Source of the DNA: an uncultured Clostridia bacterium
GTDB lineage: Bacteria; Bacillota; Clostridia; Oscillospirales; Acutalibacteraceae
DNA: 15,984 bases
NCBI GenBank assembly: GCA_945988915.1
Contig: CAMFTS010000021.1
Coordinates: 1-15,984 of the forward strand
Direction: 5' to 3'
Part shown: piece by piece, positions 6,994 to 14,081 of the stretch
Numbering within the stretch: position 1 is the stretch's first letter
Layout: each line of letters starts with the position of its first letter
Notes under the pieces: model-generated
The model's database searches: none
The model's input: only the letters and a program-made list of their open reading frames with translations
Told to the model about the DNA's origin: nothing
Translations under genes and position numbers: made by a program

Positions 6994-7101
6994 TTATTTG
7001 TTTCTCTCTAATTCTTCTTTCTTTTTCAAAGCTTCCGAAACAGAAATTGCGGTGAAAAAGAATGAAATAACACCAACTAAAATTTTAACAGCTTTTTTCA
7101 T
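6994..7101 (-). CDS. Small membrane peptide, 35 residues, unknown function
   Basis: A short ORF runs from the ATG at 7101 to TAA at 6994-6996 and has an excellent GGAGG 7 nt before its start. It sits between the RNase M5-like gene (1 bp after that gene's stop) and comM (28 bp before its start), in the same operon. The peptide starts with MKKAVKILVGVISFFF, giving one hydrophobic segment at about residues 5-22 after two lysines. A charged tail rich in Lys and Glu (26-35) follows. It could be a single-pass membrane peptide with its tail in the cytoplasm or a secreted peptide; no clear cleavage site can be chosen. I do not recognise the family. The ribosome site and the tight packing argue that it is translated. 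Confidence 0.7.
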   Translation of the reverse strand: MKKAVKILVGVISFFFTAISVSEALKKKEELERNK

Positions 7102-7102
7102 T

Positions 7103-7705
7103 TCAGTCCTCCGAATTTGAAATATCTTTTACAGCTTGTTTGTAATCTTCATAAGTCATAAATGTATTAATTATTTTTAACATTCCGTTAGCGCTTAAAT
7201 TCTCGGGTAAATCGAGAGCCTTTAAAAGTGCTTTCCTTTTATTGACAGAGTCATCTTTTCCGCTTATACCGTCATCAAAGAAATCCGTTTTTGTTACAAG
7301 CTTTCGCACAGTGCCCTTTTCGAGCTTTTCTCCGCCTATTCCTGCCTTTTCAAGCGCTTCCATAATAATTTCAACATCAACGCCCTCAACGCCTAATTTG
7401 CCCTCTTTTGACGGTGTATCTTTACGCTTTTCCTTGCCGAGAATATCAGGAATATAAACATGTGTAATCTTGTCCGGACTGACAATACCGCTCAAAAAAG
7501 AACGAATAACAAATCCTGCTGAATCCGAATCGGTCATAATTACAATTCCTTTCTTATCGGCAAGCTTCCTTATTAACTTTTGCTTTTCCTTGTCTTTGAA
7601 AATACCGAAGCCTTCGGTTTCGATTATAACTGCATCAATAATTGAAGAAAGCTTGATCTTGTCATATTTCCCCTCAACAATTACCGCCTGATTGATTTTA
7701 ATCAT
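7103..7705 (-). CDS. rnmV: RNase M5-like Toprim protein
   Basis: This 200-residue protein has a Toprim domain with the catalytic Glu in VEGKYDK (E11) and the acidic pair in MTDSDSAG (D59, D61). A stretch at 97-110 (TPSKEGKLGVEGVD) resembles the segment after the Toprim core in RNase M5. RNase M5 trims the precursor of 5S rRNA in Firmicutes. The length is close to that family (about 180-190 residues). In many Firmicutes the gene is next to ksgA; here it sits between holA and a small peptide gene, so the assignment depends on sequence only. The start has GGAG 7 nt upstream and lies 11 bp after the holA stop. A different Toprim nuclease remains possible. Confidence 0.78.
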   Translation of the reverse strand: MIKINQAVIVEGKYDKIKLSSIIDAVIIETEGFGIFKDKEKQKLIRKLADKKGIVIMTDSDSAGFVIRSFLSGIVSPDKITHVYIPDILGKEKRKDTPSKEGKLGVEGVDVEIIMEALEKAGIGGEKLEKGTVRKLVTKTDFFDDGISGKDDSVNKRKALLKALDLPENLSANGMLKIINTFMTYEDYKQAVKDISNSED

Positions 7706-7716
7706 ATTTTACTCCG

Positions 7717-8757
7717 TTAGTTAATTGTTCTGTAAAGCTCTATAAGCAATCTTTCAAGCACAGTCTTTTCGTCAACGGTACGAAGTTTAATTTGTCTGTC
7801 GGCTTCACCTAACAAGCCGATACATTTTCTGACAGAAGCGAGGTCAAGTCTTGAAGCGTCTCTCGCAGCATTTCTGAGCCTGAATTCCGTGTTTTTGTAG
7901 TTGTAAAAATCCTTTAAATAATCAGCATTTTTTCCTGCAGAAACAGAAGCCTTTGCTCTGTAAATATCAATGAAATTACCGGCGAGAACTCCGAGTATTA
8001 TCTCCGGCTTTTCCTTGTCCTCAAAAAGCTTGTTCAATATTTTAAAGCAACGCTCAATATTGTTTGAAAAAAGGCTTTTTGATAAATCATAAATATTTGA
8101 CTCAAGTGATTTTATGCAAACTGCATTTATGTCGGCTTTTGTAATAATGCTTCCTTTTTGATAATTTGCAAGCTTTTCAACTTCATTCAGAAGTATGTTT
8201 AAGTCATTTCCGACCGTATCAATTAAGTAGAAAGCAGTATCTCTGTCAATATCTTTTCCGCGTTTTTTTAGTCCGCCCGTAACTGTTTTTGCAAGAGAGC
8301 TTCTGTCCATTTTGTCAAAGCAAACAACACAGCCGTATTTTGCAAAAACAGAAATAACACTTTTCCATTTTGAATTCTTCTTCGGATTTATCTCTCCTGT
8401 ATCCTGCCAGAAGACAGCGACAGTGGTTTCCGGCATTTCTTTTATCCAAGCTTCGAAACGCTTTTTATCTGAAGAGTAAAAACTGTCAACAGGAAAATCC
8501 TTCATCAAAGTACAGGTGTACTCGGAAAAAGCGGGGAGAGTGTCTGTTGAATCAATAAGCTCTTGAATATCGTTACCGTTTTCAGCGTCAAATTTTCGCA
8601 GATTGAAGCCCTCCATACCTTCGGTAACACATTTTTTTGCAATAAGATTTGCATAGTGCTGTTTTAAATAAGGCTCATTTCCGTATATAAGATAAGAATT
8701 GGCAAATTTATGCTCTTTTATTTGATTTTTAAGTATTGCTTCGTCGATTTCAGGCAT
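7717..8757 (-). CDS. holA: DNA polymerase III delta subunit
   Basis: This 346-residue protein is the delta subunit of the clamp loader, which opens the beta sliding clamp during replication. The N-terminal YLIYGNEPYLKQ is the typical HolA opening, and the rest follows the family: a degenerate AAA+ module without an active Walker A, and a helical C-terminal collar domain. The ATG at 8757 is chosen because it shares its A with the comEC stop (TGATG) and has GGAGGG 7 nt before it; a TTG three bases upstream is less likely. The start within the comEC stop implies coupled translation. A comEC-holA neighbourhood is common in Firmicutes. Confidence 0.92.
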   Translation of the reverse strand: MPEIDEAILKNQIKEHKFANSYLIYGNEPYLKQHYANLIAKKCVTEGMEGFNLRKFDAENGNDIQELIDSTDTLPAFSEYTCTLMKDFPVDSFYSSDKKRFEAWIKEMPETTVAVFWQDTGEINPKKNSKWKSVISVFAKYGCVVCFDKMDRSSLAKTVTGGLKKRGKDIDRDTAFYLIDTVGNDLNILLNEVEKLANYQKGSIITKADINAVCIKSLESNIYDLSKSLFSNNIERCFKILNKLFEDKEKPEIILGVLAGNFIDIYRAKASVSAGKNADYLKDFYNYKNTEFRLRNAARDASRLDLASVRKCIGLLGEADRQIKLRTVDEKTVLERLLIELYRTIN

Positions 8758-10904
8758 CAACTAACCCTCCGATACTTAAAAGTTTTATCATTTTCGATTT
8801 TTAAAGAAATGCCTCCGTTTTCGGAAACATAATAAATATCATCTGAATTGCCGAATGTTTTTTTACCGCAGCTTGAAACTGCAAATTCTGTATTTACACC
8901 TGACGGAATATGATTTTTATAAATCAGAATATCACAATCGTAATTTATTGAATGATTATCGTCCGAAAACAGAATCAATATGTTTGTATTTCCGAAAACT
9001 ACTTGCGCAAACGATCCTGTAATACCCAAGGTCAAATCGTCAATGCAAATAACATTTCGGTCTGTTTTATTAACTGCAGAAGATAATCTTATGTTTTCAA
9101 AAGCTTTCACATCATCTGCATATATCTCTTTGACATTGTAGCCGTCAAGTATCCGTTCATAATGTGAAAATCCGTCGGGTAAGCATAAATAATCAACTGT
9201 ACTTATGCCGTAGATATTCATTATATCACAAATTGCACTTTCTGCAAAGTATTCTCCTTCACAACTGAAAACAATATTTTTTCCTTTGTAGGACATTACA
9301 ACGGCAGTACCGTTTCCGACATCGGCGACAGACAGCTTCAGCTTCCCGTAGCTTGAAAACCAGCTTGTAAGATTAGCCGCTGAAAATATAACTATTGCAA
9401 CAGCGCTTAAAATCGTAATTACTTTCTTGTTTTTATATTTGATTAAATACATTATTATACCGACAAGGGCAAAAATGATGATTAGCACTAAAGATAATTC
9501 GGTGTCAAGAGGAAAAAGAGAATATCTGTATGATGAAAGTAAATATGCAATTTGAGTCAATAGTTTTGACATAATGCCTGCTAAGATAAGCAAAGGCTTA
9601 CCTACGGCGCCAAGTCCTGTTACCAAAAGTATTGCTGCAAAGCCCGAAATCTCCATACAAAGTGTGCCGAGTGAAACCATAAGAAGATTTGAAAGAATTT
9701 GCAAGGTGCTGATTGACTTGAATGTGAAAATATATATCGGAACAGTAAAAACAGATACGCTTATACTGACGCTGATAATTGACATCACAGAGTAAATGAA
9801 CAGCTTTATTCTACTGTTTTTTATTCTGTCAAGTTTTGAAGTTAATACGGATAAAATCGGAGCAGACACAGTCAGAATACCGACTGTTGCAAGCACCGAT
9901 AAAAGCAGGCTGATGCTGACAGCTTCATACGGGTTAATCATAAGCATAACGGTAAGGGATAATCCTATGGAATTAAACGCGTCGGCTTCACGCGAAATCA
10001 GGTTTGAAATATAAATCATTATCATCATAAAACCTGAACGGACAACCGGAGGATTGAACCCCGTCAGTGCCATAAAGAAAACACAGAATAAAACCGAAAA
10101 AGCAGATGCTTTCTTGACTGACATTTTCAGTTTGCTGATAATTCTGAAGAAAAGCATTGACCAGACAGTAATATGAAGACCCGAAACCGCAAATAAATGA
10201 GAAACACCGCAAAAACGAAAAGCATTTTTAGTCTTTTCGCTTAAATTTGTTTTGTCACCGAGTACAAGCCCTGTTATTACCGCACCGTAGTCATTTGGGA
10301 GAAGGTGCAGAATTGAATTCTTCATTTTTTCTCGTAAAAGGAGAATAAGCCTGTCTATTCTGATACTTGCGGAGTTTTGTACGGCTACCTCGCCGGTCGG
10401 AAAAGCACCCAGAGTTAACGCCTTTGACTTGTAATAATTCAAGTATGTTTCATCGTCTGCGCCCAAAAGGAAAACCTTTACCTTTGCGGTGATTTTATCT
10501 GTGGGCTTAAAATCAATAGGGCTTGAAGATACAATTCTGATATTGATTTTCTCATTTCTTCCGTTAACGGATTCTGTTTTTATTATGTAATAATTCTTGC
10601 CGTTCTGCTTGTAGGGCGTTGAGGTGAGATAACCGGAAACCGATATTTCTTTACCGTTATACGCTTGTGAAACAGCGGAATAATTCCTGTTGCTTATCAA
10701 TAATATAAGCAATGAAATTATCATAAAAGCAAAAACTGTGGGAAGAGTCTTGTTTTCTCTTGTCTTTTGGAAAAACAGACAAAATAACAAAGCGATAAAC
10801 GCCGCCGTAACAGCAACGCATATCGCTTTAACACTTTGTATATTGCAGAACACCAACAGGGTTCCAAGCATTGTAAAACCTGTAACAGCGAGTGTTCTTT
10901 TCAT
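8757..10904 (-). CDS. comEC: ComEC/Rec2-type DNA uptake channel with degenerate MBL domain
   Basis: This 715-residue membrane protein has the ComEC layout. N-terminal helices (5-70) are followed by a DUF4131-like region (80-175), then the Competence domain with GVSHLFAVSGLHI (233-245) and PVVRSGFM (286-293), and many membrane helices to about 510. A C-terminal region (520-715) sits where the metallo-beta-lactamase domain lies. In competent bacteria ComEC carries single-stranded DNA across the membrane. Here the C-terminal domain keeps VADVGNG (526-532) in place of VDVGQGD, but lacks the HxHxDH metal motif; the matching place reads YLCLPDGFSHY. The nuclease activity is therefore probably lost. 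It begins 3 bp after the HIT gene, with no clear ribosome site of its own, so coupled translation is likely. Confidence 0.9.
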   Translation of the reverse strand: MKRTLAVTGFTMLGTLLVFCNIQSVKAICVAVTAAFIALLFCLFFQKTRENKTLPTVFAFMIISLLILLISNRNYSAVSQAYNGKEISVSGYLTSTPYKQNGKNYYIIKTESVNGRNEKINIRIVSSSPIDFKPTDKITAKVKVFLLGADDETYLNYYKSKALTLGAFPTGEVAVQNSASIRIDRLILLLREKMKNSILHLLPNDYGAVITGLVLGDKTNLSEKTKNAFRFCGVSHLFAVSGLHITVWSMLFFRIISKLKMSVKKASAFSVLFCVFFMALTGFNPPVVRSGFMMIMIYISNLISREADAFNSIGLSLTVMLMINPYEAVSISLLLSVLATVGILTVSAPILSVLTSKLDRIKNSRIKLFIYSVMSIISVSISVSVFTVPIYIFTFKSISTLQILSNLLMVSLGTLCMEISGFAAILLVTGLGAVGKPLLILAGIMSKLLTQIAYLLSSYRYSLFPLDTELSLVLIIIFALVGIIMYLIKYKNKKVITILSAVAIVIFSAANLTSWFSSYGKLKLSVADVGNGTAVVMSYKGKNIVFSCEGEYFAESAICDIMNIYGISTVDYLCLPDGFSHYERILDGYNVKEIYADDVKAFENIRLSSAVNKTDRNVICIDDLTLGITGSFAQVVFGNTNILILFSDDNHSINYDCDILIYKNHIPSGVNTEFAVSSCGKKTFGNSDDIYYVSENGGISLKIENDKTFKYRRVS

Positions 10905-10907
10905 AAA

Positions 10908-11249
10908 TCACACAAGATTTTCATTCAGGTTGTCACCGCTTAAAACATGAAAATGCAGATGCTTAACCGTCTGACCTGCACCCTCACCGCAGTTTGTAAT
11001 AACTCTGTAAGAATCAATGTTCATTTCACAAGTTAATTCAGCTATAACTTCAAAAATATGAGCGACAACATTCGAATTTGCCTCATTGATATCCTTGACA
11101 GCCTGCATATCGTGAGTTTTCGGAATTACAAGGAAATGAACATCCGACTGAGGATTTATGTCATAGAAAGCATAACAAAGCTCATCTTCAAAAATCTTTT
11201 TTGAAGGAATGTCGCCTGAAACGATTTTACAAAAAATACAATCACTCAT
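10908..11249 (-). CDS. HIT family (HINT-like) nucleotide-binding protein
   Basis: This 113-residue protein has the histidine triad HLHFH (H97, H99, H101) and the N-terminal CIFC pair (C4, C7), which binds zinc in HINT-type proteins. Members hydrolyse nucleoside phosphoramidates or adenylylated substrates. In operons with tRNA synthetases they may clear aminoacyl-AMP side products, an inference here because alaS is directly upstream. The ATG at 11249 is used because AAGGTG lies 6 nt before it; the GTG at 11258 is part of that ribosome site. The gene starts 10 bp after the alaS stop. Confidence 0.92.
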   Translation of the reverse strand: MSDCIFCKIVSGDIPSKKIFEDELCYAFYDINPQSDVHFLVIPKTHDMQAVKDINEANSNVVAHIFEVIAELTCEMNIDSYRVITNCGEGAGQTVKHLHFHVLSGDNLNENLV

Positions 11250-11259
11250 TTTGTTCACC

Positions 11260-13899
11260 TTATTCTGTCATTGATTTAATAATATCGGCCGCACTTGCAA
11301 GAGCTTCTCCGATTTTTGAAATATCCTTTGCGCCTGCCATAGCACTGTCAGGCTTACCGCCGCCGTTACCGTTTGCAATCTTTGCAACTTCACGAACAAT
11401 GTTACCTGCGTGAGCACCCTTTGAAACTGCGCTCTTTGAAACTGCGCAGGCAAATGAGCAAGTACCTTTTTCGGAATTCTTGCCGGCAAATAATGCAACA
11501 ACATCGTCGCCCTGTTCTTTAGCTTGGTCACACATTGAACGAAGAGCGTTTGCATCTGCTTCGCCTAAATCCGAAGCTATTAGCTTAATTCCGTTGATTT
11601 CAACAGCGTTTTTTAGAAGATCAGATGCCTTCGAAGCTGCGATTTCTGCCTTTATAGATTCAAGCTCTTTCTGTGTTTCCTTAAGCTCTGCAACTGTTGA
11701 TGCAGCCTTTGAAACAATATCGGATACATTTGAAAGCTTAAGAGCCGCAGCAGTGTTCATAATTTCGTTATTTGTTTTGTCAATATATTTCATTACATTG
11801 TAGCCTGTAACAGCAACAATTCTTCTTACACCTGAAGCAACTGAAGTTTCGGAAACAATCTTGAATAAACCGAGACAGCCTGTATTCTTAGCGTGAGTTC
11901 CGCCGCAAAGCTCTGTCGAGAATTCACCGGCTTTAACAACTCTGACAATGCTGCCGTATTTTTCACCGAAAAGAGCCATAGCACCGAGCTTCTTAGCTTC
12001 GTCAATCGGCATTTCGTTTGTGTCAACAGGGACAGCTGCCATAATTGAAGCATTTACTTCGTTTTCAACTGCTTTAAGCTCTTCGGAAGTCAAAGCGGAG
12101 AAGTGTGTGAAGTCAAAACGGACTTCTTCTGCATTAACAAGCTGACCTGCCTGCTCAACATGACTGCCGAGTATTTTTCTCAAAGCTGCCTGAAGAAGAT
12201 GTGCAGCCGTATGGTTTCTCATGGTAGCTTCTCTTGTTTTTCTGTCAACCGAAGCTGAAACCTTGTCGCCGAGTTTAACTGATTCGCCGTCATTTAAGCT
12301 GCCGTGATGAAGAATTACGCCTTCGTGAGTCTTTGTCGTCGATGTAACCTCGAATGTGAAACCTTCACCTGAAATAATTCCTGTATCGCCAACCTGACCG
12401 CCGCTTTCGGCATAGAAAGAGGTCTTGTCAAGAACAAGCGTTATATTTTCGTCAGCTACGGCGAATTCTTTACATTCACCGTCAACGATAATTGCCTTAA
12501 TGAGAGCATCTGCCGAAAGTTCGGTGTAGCCTGTAAATTCAGTCTTGTCCATATCCTTTGTAGCACTGCCTGTGCCTTCCCATGCTTCAGCACCTGCGCC
12601 CTTATGTGCAGCTCTTGCACGAACTTTCTGTTCCTTTACAAGCTCAGCCCATTTTGCTTCGTCAACAGTAAGACCTTTTTCTTCGAGTAATTCTTTTGTA
12701 AGGTCAATAGGGAAGCCGTATGTGTCTGAAAGCTTGAATGCGTCTTCACCGCTTAATACGGTGCCGTCAAGATTTTCAATCATCTGGTTGAAAATCATAA
12801 GACCTGTATCAATAGTTTTTGCAAAGCTTTCTTCTTCAGCTTTGATAACATTGATTATAAAATCATGCTTTTCAACAAGACCGGGGTATGCCGATTTGTT
12901 TTCCTCGATAACTGTTTCGGCAACTTTGTAAAGGAATGTACCCTCAATGCCTAAAAGTCTTCCGTGGCGTGCGGCGCGTCTTAAAAGTCTGCGAAGAACA
13001 TAGCCTCTGCCTTCATTGGATGGCATAACTCCGTCGCTTATCATCATTGTTGTACTTCTGATGTGATCAGTAATAACACGAAGAGAAATATCTTTTTCGG
13101 GATCCTTATGATACTCAACATTTGCAATCTTCATAATGTGTTTCATGATATTCTGAACGGTATCAACTTCGAAAAGATTGTCAACGCCCTGAGAAATACA
13201 TGCGAGTCTTTCAAGACCCATACCTGTATCAATGTTAGGATGAGCAAGTCTTGTATAGTTGTTATTGCCGTCATTTTCAAACTGTGTGAAAACAAGATTC
13301 CAGAATTCCATATATCTGTCGCAGTCGCAACCTACTTTACAGTCGGGCTTACCGCAACCGTATTTTTCACCGCGGTCATAGTGGATTTCAGAGCAGGGAC
13401 CGCAAGGACCTGCACCGTGTTCCCAGAAGTTGTCTGCTTTGCCGAGACGGTAAACATGCGACGGGTCAACACCGATTTTCTTTGTCCAGATGTCGTAAGC
13501 TTCGTCATCCTCTTCGTAAACGGTAACGTGAAGCTTTTCGGGATCAATTTCCATAACCTTTGTGCAGAATTCCCAAGCCCACGGAATAACCTCTTCTTTA
13601 AAATAATCACCGAACGAGAAGTTGCCTAGCATTTCAAAGTAAGTACCGTGTCTTGCTGTTTTACCCACATTTTCAATGTCAGGTGTTCTGATACATTTCT
13701 GGCAGGTTGTAACTCTCTTTCTCGGAGGAGTGATTTCACCGGTGAAGTATTTTTTCATAGGTGCCATACCGGAATTTATCAGCAATAAGCTCTTGTCGTT
13801 ATTGGGGATAAGAGAGAAACTGTCAAGACGCAAATGTCCTTTGCTTTCAAAGAATGACAAATATTTTTCTCTTAATTCGTTAAGTCCTGTCCATTCCAT
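11260..13899 (-). CDS. alaS: Alanyl-tRNA synthetase
   Basis: This 879-residue enzyme charges tRNA-Ala and edits mischarged Ser and Gly. The class II catalytic domain occupies about residues 1-245, with a Cys-rich insert (182-193) that may bind zinc. The tRNA-binding region follows. The editing domain has its zinc ligands H563 and H567 in HTAAH, and C665 and H669 in CGGTH. The C-terminal DHHA1 domain ends with a glycine-rich GNGGGKPD motif. The length is normal. The start is set by TAAGGAGA about 7 nt upstream of ATG 13899. The gene is first in the minus-strand operon and is driven by a consensus promoter with a short 5' UTR, so there is no room for a T-box riboswitch. Confidence 0.97.
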   Translation of the reverse strand: MEWTGLNELREKYLSFFESKGHLRLDSFSLIPNNDKSLLLINSGMAPMKKYFTGEITPPRKRVTTCQKCIRTPDIENVGKTARHGTYFEMLGNFSFGDYFKEEVIPWAWEFCTKVMEIDPEKLHVTVYEEDDEAYDIWTKKIGVDPSHVYRLGKADNFWEHGAGPCGPCSEIHYDRGEKYGCGKPDCKVGCDCDRYMEFWNLVFTQFENDGNNNYTRLAHPNIDTGMGLERLACISQGVDNLFEVDTVQNIMKHIMKIANVEYHKDPEKDISLRVITDHIRSTTMMISDGVMPSNEGRGYVLRRLLRRAARHGRLLGIEGTFLYKVAETVIEENKSAYPGLVEKHDFIINVIKAEEESFAKTIDTGLMIFNQMIENLDGTVLSGEDAFKLSDTYGFPIDLTKELLEEKGLTVDEAKWAELVKEQKVRARAAHKGAGAEAWEGTGSATKDMDKTEFTGYTELSADALIKAIIVDGECKEFAVADENITLVLDKTSFYAESGGQVGDTGIISGEGFTFEVTSTTKTHEGVILHHGSLNDGESVKLGDKVSASVDRKTREATMRNHTAAHLLQAALRKILGSHVEQAGQLVNAEEVRFDFTHFSALTSEELKAVENEVNASIMAAVPVDTNEMPIDEAKKLGAMALFGEKYGSIVRVVKAGEFSTELCGGTHAKNTGCLGLFKIVSETSVASGVRRIVAVTGYNVMKYIDKTNNEIMNTAAALKLSNVSDIVSKAASTVAELKETQKELESIKAEIAASKASDLLKNAVEINGIKLIASDLGEADANALRSMCDQAKEQGDDVVALFAGKNSEKGTCSFACAVSKSAVSKGAHAGNIVREVAKIANGNGGGKPDSAMAGAKDISKIGEALASAADIIKSMTE

Positions 13900-13916
13900 A
13901 ATGATATCTCCTTAGC

Positions 13917-13942
13917 GATTAATATGAAACTGCATATTAATC
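13917..13942 (-). promoter_or_regulatory. Perfect hairpin in the alaS 5' UTR
   Basis: GATTAATATG and its exact complement CATATTAATC (13917-13926 and 13933-13942) form a 10-bp stem with a six-base loop. It lies about 10 nt after the predicted transcription start and 2 nt before the alaS ribosome site. It may protect the 5' end, tune translation or be a protein target. Confidence 0.6.
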
Positions 13943-13958
13943 CATTATAATCTTAAAA

Positions 13959-13987
13959 ATTATACATTTATAATTCTTTGTTGTCAA
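13959..13987 (-). promoter_or_regulatory. Sigma-A promoter of the alaS-comM operon
   Basis: On the minus strand, TTGACA (13982-13987) and TATAAT (13959-13964) are both perfect and 17 bp apart. Transcription should start near 13952, leaving a 5' UTR of about 52 nt. It is the only clear promoter seen for the roughly 8.5-kb operon. Confidence 0.88.
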
Positions 13988-13997
13988 CTGACTTTGC

Positions 13998-14017
13998 AAT
14001 AAAACTCTTGTTTTATT
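13998..14017. repeat. Perfect 8-bp inverted repeat between divergent promoters
   Basis: AATAAAAC (13998-14005) and GTTTTATT (14010-14017) flank TCTT. The dyad overlaps the predicted -35 of the histidine kinase gene and sits 10 bp upstream of the alaS -35. It may be an operator for one or both genes. Confidence 0.5.
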
Positions 14018-14036
14018 CTTTGTTTTACTGTATAAT
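14008..14036 (+). promoter_or_regulatory. Probable promoter of the histidine kinase gene
   Basis: A perfect -10 TATAAT (14031-14036) has a weak -35 TTGTTT (14008-14013) 17 bp upstream. The weak -35 and the overlapping dyad suggest a regulated promoter. The start codon of the kinase is 46 bp after the -10. Confidence 0.6.
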
Positions 14037-14081
14037 TACAATGTATGATTACGGTCAAAAATTAAAACAGGGGTGAAAACG

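Noticed and set aside
12545..12931. 128-codon open frame on the plus strand inside alaS
   Set aside because: Antisense to alaS, Ser/Ala-rich, with no domain or ribosome site.
13063..13629. 188-codon open frame on the plus strand inside alaS
   Set aside because: It lies antisense to a conserved part of alaS, has no convincing ribosome site and its product has no recognisable domain; it is a by-product of codon use on the other strand.
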